A DNA stretch of 31,935 nucleotides. Source: DASYAE01 sp036501535. Its GTDB lineage: Bacteria > Actinomycetota > Actinomycetes > Streptomycetales > Catenulisporaceae. Shown here in pieces: positions 13,651 through 22,087 of the stretch (position 1 is the stretch's first letter; every line of letters starts with the position of its first letter). The stretch is from positions 1 to 31,935 of the forward strand of contig DASYAE010000221.1 of NCBI GenBank assembly GCA_036501535.1, in the 5' to 3' direction. Position numbers and translations under genes: made by a program. The notes below the pieces were generated by a model. The model saw nothing but the letters and a program-made list of their open reading frames with translations. It was not told the DNA's origin and made no database searches.

Positions 13651-14691
13651 GTGAGGACAGCATTCGCGGCCGGCACGGCGACCGCGGCCAGGGCCGCGAC
13701 CACGGTCGCGGTGGATCCGCCGGCCGATCCGGCGGTGGATCCGCCCGCGAATCCGGCCGCGGTCGCCAACGAGCTGATCGGCCTGCTGGATCTGGCGGCC
13801 GTCGATCCCGACGGTTCCGGCGGCGCGGCGCCGCTCGCCGATCCGCTGATAAACCTCGTCGGCGTGTTCGAAGGGCGCCCACTGGCCGCCGGGCGGGGAC
13901 GCGCGTTCGGCGGCCTCATCGCCGCGCAGGCGCTGACAGCCGCCGGGCGCACGGTGACGCCGGACCGATCCGTGCACTCGTTGCGCGGCTACTTCACTCG
14001 CCGCGGCAACGCGCGCACCCCGATCGCCTACCGCGTGGAGAACCTGCGGGACGACCAGTCGGCGTCCACCCGGCGGGTGACCGCGATCCAGGCCGACGTG
14101 CCGGTCTTCTTCCTGACCGCCACGTTCCACGCCCCGGGCACCGGTCCGGACCACCAGGCGCCGCCTCCGCCGGCCCCGCCGCCGAACGAGACGCCTGCGA
14201 TCAGAACGGCCGGCCGGGCGCACGCCGAGGCGCCGCCGGACGAACTCGGCGCCCTGATGCGCTCGCCCTTCGACGTCCGCTATCCGGGCCGCGCCGCGCA
14301 CCGGGGCGCCGACCTGCCGACGGGCCGGGGCGACCGGGAGCCGCAGCGGGCCTGGCTGCGCGTCGCCGCGCCGCTGCCCGACGACCCGCTGCTCCACGCC
14401 GGGGTGCTCACCTATCTATCGGACATGGGCCTGTTGGACTCGGTCCTCGTAGAGCACGGGCAGATGTGGGGACCCGGCGGCTACGCGGGCGTCAGCATCG
14501 ACCACGCGGTGTGGTTCCACCGGCCCTGCCGCGCGGACGACTGGCTGCTGTGGACCTGCCGCAGCCCCGGGGCCTCAACCGGCCGCGGTCTCGCCACCGG
14601 CCGCCTCTACACCGCGGACGGCCGGCTGGTGATGACGGTCGCTCAGGAGGGCGTCGTGCGCCGGGCTTCCGGCCGGGGCTCGGCCATCTGA
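13651..14691 (+). CDS. TesB-type acyl-CoA thioesterase II (double hotdog)
   Basis: The gene encodes 346 residues from the GTG at 13651. Its first 35 residues are low-complexity (repeated DPPADPAVDPPANP), so a later start is possible. Hotdog 1: FGGLIAAQALTAAGRTV, then VHSLRGYFTRRG, then RRVTAIQ. Hotdog 2: TYLSDMGLLDS, then SIDHAVWFHRPCRADDWLLW, then AQEGVVR. Spacing places the catalytic set at Asp258, Ser282 (Thr in E. coli TesB) and Gln332. The enzyme hydrolyses acyl-CoA or related thioesters. It is divergent from the nine-gene operon across a long regulatory spacer, so it may release the cluster product or edit stalled acyl groups (inference). A Pro-rich loop (about 170-180) joins the two halves. 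Confidence 0.85.
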   Translation: MRTAFAAGTATAARAATTVAVDPPADPAVDPPANPAAVANELIGLLDLAAVDPDGSGGAAPLADPLINLVGVFEGRPLAAGRGRAFGGLIAAQALTAAGRTVTPDRSVHSLRGYFTRRGNARTPIAYRVENLRDDQSASTRRVTAIQADVPVFFLTATFHAPGTGPDHQAPPPPAPPPNETPAIRTAGRAHAEAPPDELGALMRSPFDVRYPGRAAHRGADLPTGRGDREPQRAWLRVAAPLPDDPLLHAGVLTYLSDMGLLDSVLVEHGQMWGPGGYAGVSIDHAVWFHRPCRADDWLLWTCRSPGASTGRGLATGRLYTADGRLVMTVAQEGVVRRASGRGSAI

Positions 14692-14818
14692 GTCATGGCG
14701 TTCCGCCGTTCGCTGTAATCGTGGTCGGTGCGGGGATGAGTTTCCCGACTCCGGTTCGTCTGGAAGTGTGAAGCGGAAAGAACCGTCCGCTCCCTTCCGA
14801 GAGCCGAAAGGCCGCACC

Positions 14819-15439
14819 ATGAAGAAGATCACCGCGGGCCTGTTCACGTCGGTCGACGGCGTCGTCGGCGAGCCGCAGACGTGGCACTTCCCGTTCTACT
14901 GCGACGAGCTCGGGGCGGCGGTCTCGGCGCAGCTGGGCGCCGCCGACACGCTCCTGTTCGGGCGGGTCACCTACGAGTCCTTCGCCGGGGCGTGGCCCGC
15001 GCGCGAGGAGGCGGGCGAGGTCGACGCGCCGATGGCGAAGTCGCTGGGCGACACCCGCAAGATCGTGGTCTCCCGCAAGCCGCTCGCGTTCACCTGGCGC
15101 AACTCCGAGCAGCTGCGCGGCGACCTTGTCGATGCCGTCAGGGAGCTGAAGAACGAGCCGGGTGAGGGGACCATCGGCATGAGCGGCTCGGTCTCCGTGG
15201 TGCGCGCGCTGCTGGAGGCGGGTCTGCTCGACGAGCTGCACCTGTTCGTGCACCCGGTGGCAGTTCGCAGAGGGCTGCGACTGTTCGACGAGGCCGGCAC
15301 GCAGACCCCGCTGGCGCCGCTGGCGTGTACCGCGTTCAAGAGCGGCACCGTGCACCTCGTGTACGGGCCCGGCGACGGCGGCACGGTGGAGAACCAGTCC
15401 GCGGTGGCCGAGAAGGTGTCCCGAGAATTCGCAGATTGA
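14819..15439 (+). CDS. RibD C-terminal / dihydrofolate reductase-like protein
   Basis: The gene encodes 206 residues from the ATG at 14819, with GAAAGG upstream. An upstream in-frame GTG at 14768 would add 17 residues without an SD. The fold signature is KKITAGLFTSVDGVVGEPQ, then ADTLLFGRVTYESFAGAWP, then TRKIVVSRKP, then GEGTIGMSGSVSVVRALLEA, then LDELHLFVHPVAVRRGLRLF. This is the RibD_C / DHFR-like family, in which the GMSGS-type loop binds NADPH. Stand-alone members are common in actinobacteria and mostly uncharacterised. It lies 127 bases after the thioesterase gene on the same strand and may be part of its unit. If so, it would be the only recognisable NADPH reductase near the cluster (inference). 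Confidence 0.82.
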   Translation: MKKITAGLFTSVDGVVGEPQTWHFPFYCDELGAAVSAQLGAADTLLFGRVTYESFAGAWPAREEAGEVDAPMAKSLGDTRKIVVSRKPLAFTWRNSEQLRGDLVDAVRELKNEPGEGTIGMSGSVSVVRALLEAGLLDELHLFVHPVAVRRGLRLFDEAGTQTPLAPLACTAFKSGTVHLVYGPGDGGTVENQSAVAEKVSREFAD

Positions 15440-15781
15440 TATAACTCCCGGCTCGGCCGGCCGCCGGGGTCTGCTCGAGGCTCGGTGGAGCGCATGGGAT
15501 CGAGAACCGGTGGAGTCCCGGTCGGCCCGGGGCCGAGGCCGCGCCGCGTGACCGCGGCAGATCCGCCACAGGCGGCGCCGCATCAGCCTCGCGCGATCGT
15601 CTCGGACGTCCCTGAGCAGCGGTGCGGGTAACACGACGGGGCGGCGGCCGGGTCGGCCGGCAGGCGTCCGCCTCGGCACCGGCCGGCGATATGGGCGATT
15701 TCGGCGTCCTTGCTCGGCCCGGCGCCGTACCGGACCATCGCGTCCATGACGACCGGGCCCGCATCGCACGCACGACGGTGT
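15440..15781. other. Convergent intergenic gap, no gene recognised
   Basis: These 342 bases lie between the reductase gene end (+) and the second ketosynthase gene end (-). Only a short hairpin (TCGGCC-CGG-GGCCGA near 15514-15530) stands out. Open frames here look like chance frames of GC-rich DNA. Confidence 0.5.
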
Positions 15782-17038
15782 TCACCGTCTATGAGACGTG
15801 CCCGCCCGCCCCATCACCAGGCTCACGTTGTGGCCGCCGAAGCCGAACGAGTTGGTCATCACCCGGTCCACCCGCTCGGCCCGCGGCTTGTCCACGACGT
15901 GGTCGAGCGCGCAGGCCGGGTCGGGCTCCTCGAGGTTGTGCGTCGGGGGCAGCAGGCCCCTGCCGAGCGCGGCGGCGCACACCGCGACCTCCACCGCGCC
16001 GGACGCGCCGAGCATGTGGCCGGTCACGCCCTTCACCGAGCTGACCGGCGGTCCGCCGGCGCCCGCCGGATCGGCGAAGACCCGGCGGATGCCGACCGCC
16101 TCGGCCGCGTCGCCCAGCTTGGTGCTGGTGCCGTGCGCGTTGATGTAGCCCACGTCGGCCGGGCCGATGCCCGCGCTCGCGAGCGCCCGGCGCATGCTGG
16201 CCGCCGCGCCCTCGCCGTCCGGGCGCGGGGTGGTGGGGTGGTGCGCGTCGGTGCTGGAGCCCCAGCCGAGCACGTCGGCGTAGCCCGCCGCGCCGCGCGC
16301 CTCGGCGAACTCCGGGCGTTCGACCACGAACACGGCCGCGCCCTCGCTGAGCACGAATCCGTTGCGCCGCTTGTCGAACGGCCGGCTGGCGGCCTGCGGC
16401 TGGTCCTTCCAGCCGCGGGCCAGAGCGCGGGCGATGGTGAAGGTCTCGGCCCAGGTGTCGAACAGCAGGGCCTCGGCGCAGCCGCACACCACCACGTCCG
16501 CATCCCCGCCGCGCACCAGGCGCAGCGCCTCGGCGACGGCCTGGGCGCCGGAAGCGCAGGCTGCTGCGATCGAGGCGCTGTAGCCCTGGATGCCGTGGGC
16601 GATGGCGACGCGCGCCGCCGCCATGTTGGGCAGCACGCCGGGCAGCAGGTACGGGCTGACCGCGATGCGGCCCTGCGCCGCGTGGCCGCGCACCTGCCGG
16701 GCGAACGTCGCGAACCCGCCGGTGGCGGAGATGACGCACGCCACCCGGTCCGCCTCCACGTCCCGGCCGACCTGCAGGCCCGCGTCGGCGAGCGCGTCGG
16801 CCGCCGCCTGCAGGGACATCAGCACATAGCGGTCCACCGTGCGCCACTCGGTCCGGGGCACGAGCCCGTCCGGGTCGACGTCCGGCGCGATGCCCGCCAC
16901 GTCCAGCACGCCGGCGACCGGATGCCCCTCCGGCGGCGTGCGCAGCCCGGAGCGCCCGGAGCACACGGCCTCGAACACCTCGTCCAAGCCGGTGCCCACC
17001 GGAGTGACCAGGCCGATACCGGTGATGACAGCACTCAT
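15782..17038 (-). CDS. FabF-type beta-ketoacyl-ACP synthase (ketosynthase B)
   Basis: The gene encodes 418 residues from the ATG at 17038, with GGGAGG upstream. The catalytic set is complete: Cys161 in AAACASGAQA, His302 in NAHGTSTKLGD, Lys336 and His341 in SVKGVTGHMLGAS, and a GFGGHN end. The length and the motif SVKGVTGHMLGASGAVE are those of ordinary FabF/KAS II, closer to primary-metabolism enzymes than ketosynthase A is. It is divergent from the second adenylating enzyme across 128 bases. Having two different FabF-type enzymes suggests either two condensation steps with different acyl groups or a starter/extender split (inference). No ACP gene is adjacent, so it presumably uses the operon's ACPs or those of fatty-acid synthesis. 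Confidence 0.88.
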   Translation of the reverse strand: MSAVITGIGLVTPVGTGLDEVFEAVCSGRSGLRTPPEGHPVAGVLDVAGIAPDVDPDGLVPRTEWRTVDRYVLMSLQAAADALADAGLQVGRDVEADRVACVISATGGFATFARQVRGHAAQGRIAVSPYLLPGVLPNMAAARVAIAHGIQGYSASIAAACASGAQAVAEALRLVRGGDADVVVCGCAEALLFDTWAETFTIARALARGWKDQPQAASRPFDKRRNGFVLSEGAAVFVVERPEFAEARGAAGYADVLGWGSSTDAHHPTTPRPDGEGAAASMRRALASAGIGPADVGYINAHGTSTKLGDAAEAVGIRRVFADPAGAGGPPVSSVKGVTGHMLGASGAVEVAVCAAALGRGLLPPTHNLEEPDPACALDHVVDKPRAERVDRVMTNSFGFGGHNVSLVMGRAGTSHRR

Positions 17039-17166
17039 CCCGCGCGCCTCCCGTGCCGGGGCGGGTCCGCCCGACGCGCGGGCCCGCCGATGCCGAACCG
17101 AACGTCCTCCCCGTCCCGCGCCGCCCGCCGACGCCGCCGGCCGATCACCATCAAAGGAGAACAAGC
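17039..17166. promoter_or_regulatory. Divergent spacer for ketosynthase B and ligase 2
   Basis: A 128-base spacer carries SD sites at both ends: AAAGGAG at about 17153-17159 for the + gene and GGGAGG for the - gene. Both promoters must lie here, so the two genes are probably co-regulated. I see no convincing -35/-10 pair or operator. Confidence 0.45.
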
Positions 17167-18816
17167 GTGCCCGAAAACAACCTTCGAGCCGTCCTCGCCG
17201 CGGATCCCGAGCTGGGCGCGGGCAACGTCCTGCTGAAGCTGCGCGAGCACGGCGCCGACCCGGACGGTCCCGGCATCACCTTCGACGTGCCCGTGGACGG
17301 CCGCCCGGCGTGGAACGCGTTCACGCTCGGCGAGCTGACCGAGCGGGTCGCCGCCCGCGCCGCCTGGCTGAACGAGCACGACGTGCGGCCGCGCGACCCG
17401 GTGGCCGTCTACGCCACCTCCGCGGCCGACGTGCTGCTGAACTTCGCCGCGCTGACCTGGCTCGGCGCCATCCCGGCGCTGATGAACCCGAACATGCCCG
17501 GCGACATCGCGGTCCTGTTCATCCAGCGGCTGCGCGCGGCGTTCGTGCTCAGCGACGACGGGCACCTGCCGCTGCTCGAGGGCAAGGACCTCGGCGGTGC
17601 TTCGCTGCTGCCCGAGGCGACCCACACCGGCACCGGCGATCCGTCCCAGGCCCCGCCGCACTACCGCCACCACCCGGACGACCCGGTCGCCATCACCCAC
17701 TCCTCGGGCACGACGCGGGTGCCGGCGGCGGTCGTGCACTCGAACGCGACCCTGTTCGCCGCGGTGCGCGCGATCCGGCTGACCGAGCCGCGGCCGTACC
17801 GCCCGACCCGCGAGCTCTCCGTGCTGCCGGCCGCGCACACCGCCGGGATCATCACCTTCAACCAGGCCCTGTGCAACCGGTACGAGCAGGCGTTCCTGTC
17901 CAACCAGGGCGGCCCGTTCGAGCACAGCGGCGAGGCGGTGATCGAGGCGATCGAGCGGTGGAAGCCGACGGGCGTGTTCGGTTTCGCGGTCACCTGGGCC
18001 GAGCTGGCGCGGTACGACCTGACGCAGCGCGACCTGGGCTCGGTGTCCAACTGGTTCAACACCGGCGACAGCGCCCACGAGACGCACATCAGGAAGCTGG
18101 TCGCCGTCGGCAGCCACCCGGAGTTCACCCGCGACGGCGTCGTGGACGCGCCGGGCTCGAAGTTCGTCGACGGGATCGGCTCCTCCGAGATGGGCCACTC
18201 CGCCTTCCAGATCGCGCACAAGCCGGGCAGCAACCGGTACGGCCGGTGCGTGGGCAAGCCCTATCCCTTCGCGGACATCGCGCTGCTGGACCTGACCACC
18301 GGCGAGCCGGTGCCGGACGGCGCGGTCGGCCACGCCGCGCTCAAGTCGCCGACGCTCGCCCTGGGCTACTGGAACGACTCGACCACCACGTTCCGCACCC
18401 GCTTCGGCGGCTACTACCTGACCGGCGACCTCATGTACCGGGACGAAGAGGGCTACTACTACCACGTCGACCGCGCCGTGGACGCGGTCGACCTGGGCGA
18501 GGGGAACTGGCTCTACACCGCCATGACGGAAGAGCGCATCCTCGTGCGCTGCCCCGACGTGCGCGACTGCACCGTGGTCGCCGGCCGCCAGGACGGACGG
18601 GTGATCACCGACGTGCTGCTGATGCTGGAGTCCGACGCCGACCCGGGCGCCGACCGCGCGGCCGCCATCCGGGAGGCGCTCGGCGAGGCGGCCGCCGCGA
18701 CGCTGCGGCACGTCTCGGTGGTCGAGGAGGGCGACATCGTGTGGGGCCCGACCGGCAAGGTGCGCAAGTTCCTGATGCGCGAGCGGCACCTGGCCACAGC
18801 GACAGCGGCGGCGTAG
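17167..18816 (+). CDS. Adenylate-forming enzyme 2 with altered P-loop
   Basis: The gene encodes 549 residues from the GTG at 17167, with AAAGGAG upstream. It has the ANL fold, with A3 at 178-190, A5-like GSSEMGHSAF near 338, A7 LTGDLMYRDEEGYYYH near 418 (Asp421) and A10 GPTGKVRKF with Lys531. The A3 loop reads HSSGTTRVPAAVVHS. The usual glycine after TT is Arg and the invariant lysine (PK) is replaced by Ala, which would weaken phosphate binding in a standard enzyme. The other motifs are intact, so it may still adenylate, or it may have a changed role. It is divergent from ketosynthase B and ends in a strong terminator. It probably activates an acid for the pathway, perhaps as a CoA ester (inference). 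Confidence 0.82.
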   Translation: MPENNLRAVLAADPELGAGNVLLKLREHGADPDGPGITFDVPVDGRPAWNAFTLGELTERVAARAAWLNEHDVRPRDPVAVYATSAADVLLNFAALTWLGAIPALMNPNMPGDIAVLFIQRLRAAFVLSDDGHLPLLEGKDLGGASLLPEATHTGTGDPSQAPPHYRHHPDDPVAITHSSGTTRVPAAVVHSNATLFAAVRAIRLTEPRPYRPTRELSVLPAAHTAGIITFNQALCNRYEQAFLSNQGGPFEHSGEAVIEAIERWKPTGVFGFAVTWAELARYDLTQRDLGSVSNWFNTGDSAHETHIRKLVAVGSHPEFTRDGVVDAPGSKFVDGIGSSEMGHSAFQIAHKPGSNRYGRCVGKPYPFADIALLDLTTGEPVPDGAVGHAALKSPTLALGYWNDSTTTFRTRFGGYYLTGDLMYRDEEGYYYHVDRAVDAVDLGEGNWLYTAMTEERILVRCPDVRDCTVVAGRQDGRVITDVLLMLESDADPGADRAAAIREALGEAAAATLRHVSVVEEGDIVWGPTGKVRKFLMRERHLATATAAA

Positions 18817-18831
18817 CGCACGGCGAAGACC

Positions 18832-18882
18832 GCGGTGAGCGCCGGGTCCGGGTCGCAGAACCCGAACCCGGCGGCTCACCGC
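18832..18882. terminator. Long hairpin terminator
   Basis: GCGGTGAGC plus GCCGGGTCCGGGT (18832-18853) pairs with the stretch at 18860-18882, apart from one bulge and one mismatch. The loop is 6 bases. It sits between the convergent ends of adenylating enzyme 2 (+) and the SARP gene (-) and probably serves both. Confidence 0.78.
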
Positions 18883-18896
18883 GCAGAGCGCAGCCG

Positions 18897-19736
18897 TCAC
18901 GCCCGCTCGCGCTGCCTGGCGAGGTGGTCGAGCAGCTGTACCAGCCCGTCCTCGCGCGGCGGCACCTCGAGCGCCGGGTCGTCGGCCAGGATCGCCCGCT
19001 GCAGCAGGTGCAGCCGCTTGGACGGCTCCAGCCCCAGCTCCTCGACCATGGACGTGCGCAGCTTGTGGAAGACGACCAGCGCCTCCCGCCGCTGGCCGTT
19101 GCGATGAAGCGCGACCATCAGCTGCGCGCACAGGTTCTCGTTCAGCCCGTGCTCGGCCACCAGGAGCGTCAGATCCGGCAGGACGTCCTGGTGGTGCCCT
19201 AATCGCATCCGCGCGTCAATGCACTGCTCCAGCGTGTTCAGCCGGACCTGTTCCAGTGCCTGCAGCTGCGGCTCGGCGACGACGCCGGGGCGCACGTCGG
19301 CCAGCGCAGGTCCGCGCCAGAGCATGCAGGCGCGGGAGAGCTGCGTCGCCGCCTCAGCATTGTCGCCGGCCGCGAGCGCCCGCCGGCCGGCTGCAGCGAG
19401 CCGGTCGAAGGTGCGCCGGTCGATGTCGACCGAAGCGGTGCGCAGCACGTATCCCCCGGGCACGGTGACGAGGACGGTCTTGGCCACCTCGGCGACCGTG
19501 GCCCCGAGCAGCCGGCCCAGGCTCTTGCGGATCTGCAGGACATAGGTCTGGAGGGTGGTCGCTGCACTCATCGGAGGCGTGGATCCCCACAGGTCGCGGA
19601 TCAGCGCGGACGACGCCACGGTCTGGTCGGCGTTGAGCAGGAGAAGCCCCAGGACGCTGCGGGGCTTCGGTGCCGTCGGCGTGGCTACGCGATCGGCGTG
19701 GCGGACCACCAGCGGTCCCAGGATCATGATTTCCAT
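18897..19736 (-). CDS. SARP-family pathway activator with a TTA codon
   Basis: The gene encodes 279 residues from the ATG at 19736, with a weak GGGGG SD; a second ATG comes three codons later. The N-terminal OmpR-type winged helix (about 1-95) holds RSVLGLLLLNADQTVASSAL, LQTYVLQIRKSLG and a GGYVL end. The bacterial transcriptional activation domain (about 100-250) holds FDRLAAAGRRALAAGD, ALADVRPGVVAEPQLQALEQ and EHGLNENLCAQLMVALHRNG. The length is that of small SARPs such as ActII-ORF4 or RedD, which bind direct repeats and switch on antibiotic clusters. Leu179 is encoded by TTA (19202-19200), the rarest leucine codon in these genomes. This suggests dependence on the bldA tRNA and expression late in growth. 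It is the only pathway-type regulator in the core. Confidence 0.9.
   Translation of the reverse strand: MEIMILGPLVVRHADRVATPTAPKPRSVLGLLLLNADQTVASSALIRDLWGSTPPMSAATTLQTYVLQIRKSLGRLLGATVAEVAKTVLVTVPGGYVLRTASVDIDRRTFDRLAAAGRRALAAGDNAEAATQLSRACMLWRGPALADVRPGVVAEPQLQALEQVRLNTLEQCIDARMRLGHHQDVLPDLTLLVAEHGLNENLCAQLMVALHRNGQRREALVVFHKLRTSMVEELGLEPSKRLHLLQRAILADDPALEVPPREDGLVQLLDHLARQRERA
19200..19202 (-). other. In-frame TTA leucine codon in the SARP gene
   Basis: Codon 179 of the SARP gene is TTA in MRLGHH. In Streptomyces, TTA is read by the bldA tRNA, which becomes abundant in late growth. This is a recognised control point for pathway activators. Confidence 0.85.
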
Positions 19737-21026
19737 AAGACCCCCGATAAGTTTTCATCAGGCCTCTTATTATAGCCTTCAGTATTTAAGTTTTCTGAGA
19801 TTCGTACCCGTTGAGACGTGTGGCTTAGCCCCGAGGCTAGTCGGTTTCCCCGCCGGTGTCAGTTGAAGCTCAAGCGGTTTTTGAGGTGGCCCCGGAACAC
19901 TTAGGTTATGCCATCTGGACGCTTCTGACGAGAGACCGCGCACATACCGAGATGGCGCATTTCAGAACATCCGGCGACTATTTGGTCGCAACAAGTTCCA
20001 GGAGCCCCGTGGGAGCGCTCTCCGCGACCCCGGAGTGAACCACCTGGCTCAGTGCCGGCGAGCGCCGAGTCAGCCCCGTGACGCCCCCGCCAAGGCTCCT
20101 ACCAGCTGATATGGAGCCAGTTGCGAAATATGGCCGGCACGGCACGGGCAGGCCGACAAAGTCTCGGTCATCGAAGGATTCCATGGTCGATCGGGCGAGT
20201 TCCAGTCTTGGATACCCCGGTTCCCACCCTGTGAAAACGGGTCGGCTGTCCCGGTTGGCAACGCTTCCGGGACCGCTGTGAAGGAACTCGCGAGCGCCGA
20301 GCCCGTCTGCGAACACCTGTCCGTACAGCGCACTTAATGTACTTCATGTTTTTTGTCTCCGGCATACCTTCCGGTCATTCGGGGCTCACGATTCCGCACC
20401 GAAATCAAGATGCTGTCAGCTGCGACCGCGGCATCCGCGGCATCCGCGGCATCCCGTGCGGCCGTGCGTTCTCAGCCCTCGACCTGTCCGGGGCCCGGTA
20501 CGTCAGGGGACGGCGACGGGCGCGGCGCGGGCGCCGAGTACCGACCCGGATACTCCGAGGCGTAGCGGCGGGCGGCGGGGATCGGGCGCCGTGCGCGCCA
20601 GCGGACGCGCCCCCCGGCCGAACGCTCCGGTCCGAGTTCGGCGCCGCCGGCCGCCGCGCATATCAGGACCCGCCGCCGCGATCCGGCTCGTCCGGGTATC
20701 TCCGTGCCCTGCCGCTGCCGGACCGCGCTCGGATCCGCCTCAAGCGCCGCTAGAACACCGGCTGCGGTCGCGTCCAGGCCGGTGGCGGGCGGTGCGCGCC
20801 GCAAGTACGCTCGCCGAAGGCTGATGAAATCGGCCGGTTCCCGGCGCCGGACGGCGCCCCGGCACGACCCGTCGCCGACTATCAGCACACTGCGCAGATG
20901 CGCCTGCCCGACGATACAGACCACTGACGCGGCGGCCCACTGCGTCCGGCGCCCCGAACGGCGCCCGGACGGCATCGCGACAGACATCCCGACCCCCGCG
21001 CGCCGGACCGGCTAAGGAGGCCAGCC
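19737..21026. other. 1.3-kb region with no recognisable gene
   Basis: The SARP promoter and the methyltransferase promoter must lie here. The part nearest the SARP gene (19740-20420) is clearly less GC-rich than genes on either side, with AT-rich runs such as CTTATTATAGCC. Open frames exist on both strands (for example 19978-20316 and 20472-20987, both -), but none shows a domain, an SD with coding-type third-position bias, or any family I recognise. The region may be regulatory, a degenerate gene remnant or an unrecognised non-coding RNA. Confidence 0.5.
20431..20454. repeat. GCATCCGCG tandem repeat
   Basis: GCATCCGCG occurs at 20431-20439 and 20440-20448, and a third partial unit ends at about 20454. 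It is a short tandem repeat in the non-coding region. Confidence 0.7.
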
Positions 21027-22046
21027 ATGGCAGGTGACAGCGAGTACTTCCGCAAGCGGCTGCTCGGCGTGTTGTGCGCCACGTGGACCGCGCAGGCGTG
21101 CTCCGTGCTCGCCGTGCTCGGGCTGCCCGACCGGATCGCGGAGGGGCTGCAGACCGTGCCCGAGCTGGCCGCGGCGGCGGACCTCGACCCGGTGGCCCTG
21201 CGCCGGCTGCTCTGCGCGCTCGCCGACTCCGGCATCCTGCGCCAGACCGGCTTCGACCGGTTCGAGCTGAGCCAGGTCGGCGAGTTCCTGCGCTCGGACG
21301 TTCCCGGCTCCGCGCACGGCACGGCGGTCATGTACGGCAACGAGGTATACCGGTCCTTCGACGGCCTGCTCGCCACGGTGCGCACCGGCCGGCCCGCCTT
21401 CACCGAGCAGTACGGCCAGCCGTTCTACGAGTACCTCAACGAGAACCCGGGCCTGGCCGACAGCTTCAACGCGGCCATGTCCGCCGCGCCGGAGCCGCCG
21501 CCGCCCGCCGCGGACCTCTTCGAGGGCGCGCACACCGTCGTGGACATCGGCGGCGGCGACGGCGGCCTGCTGGCCGAGGTGCTCGCCCGGCGACCGGACC
21601 TGCGCGGCGTCCTGGTCGAGCTGCCGGGGGCAGCCGAGCGGGCGCGCGACCGGCTGTCCGCGGCGGGCGTGCTCGACCGGGTCCGGATCGTGCCGGGCAG
21701 CTTCTTCGACCACATACCCGACGGCGGCGACCTCTACGTGCTGCGCCGCGTGCTGCACAACTGGAACGACCAGAACGCCCGCGCGATGCTGCAGCGCGTG
21801 CGCGCGGCGATGCCCGCCGACGGGCGGCTCCTGGTGCTCGAGGAGCTGCTGCCGGAGGCCCCGGACCCGTCCAGCGCCAGCGCGGGCGCCTGGGCCGCCT
21901 CGCGCAACCGGGTCGTGGACCTGCTCATGCTGGTCCTGATGGAGGGGCGCGACCGGACCGTGCAGGAGTACACAATGCTGCTGCTGGACAGCGGCTTCGC
22001 GGTGAAGGACGTGACCCCGGGAGCGATCGAGGCGATACCCGCGTGA
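21027..22046 (+). CDS. SAM-dependent O-methyltransferase (AcIII/TcmN-DnrK type)
   Basis: The gene encodes 339 residues with a strong SD (AAGGAGG). The N-terminal dimerisation/winged-helix domain (about 1-90) reads TWTAQACSVLAVLGLPDRIA, then TVPELAAAADLDPVALRRLL. The Rossmann SAM-binding domain has motif I TVVDIGGGDGGLLAEVL near residue 170, an acidic VLVELPGAAERA strand, and GSFFDHIPDGGDLYVLRRVL followed by HNWND, where the His is the usual catalytic base. Family members methylate phenolic or enolic hydroxyls of aromatic natural products. A phenol such as the 4-hydroxyaryl group derived from hydroxymandelate would be a fitting substrate (inference). It is 41 bases upstream of aceA and probably co-transcribed with it. 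Confidence 0.87.
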   Translation: MAGDSEYFRKRLLGVLCATWTAQACSVLAVLGLPDRIAEGLQTVPELAAAADLDPVALRRLLCALADSGILRQTGFDRFELSQVGEFLRSDVPGSAHGTAVMYGNEVYRSFDGLLATVRTGRPAFTEQYGQPFYEYLNENPGLADSFNAAMSAAPEPPPPAADLFEGAHTVVDIGGGDGGLLAEVLARRPDLRGVLVELPGAAERARDRLSAAGVLDRVRIVPGSFFDHIPDGGDLYVLRRVLHNWNDQNARAMLQRVRAAMPADGRLLVLEELLPEAPDPSSASAGAWAASRNRVVDLLMLVLMEGRDRTVQEYTMLLLDSGFAVKDVTPGAIEAIPA

Positions 22047-22087
22047 CCCGTGCACATCGTCCGGGAGCCTTTCTAGGAGGAAATGCC

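Noticed and set aside
20472..20987. Open frame of 171 codons on the minus strand
   Set aside because: Arg/Ala/Pro-rich, no domain and no SD; kept only as part of the gene-less region.
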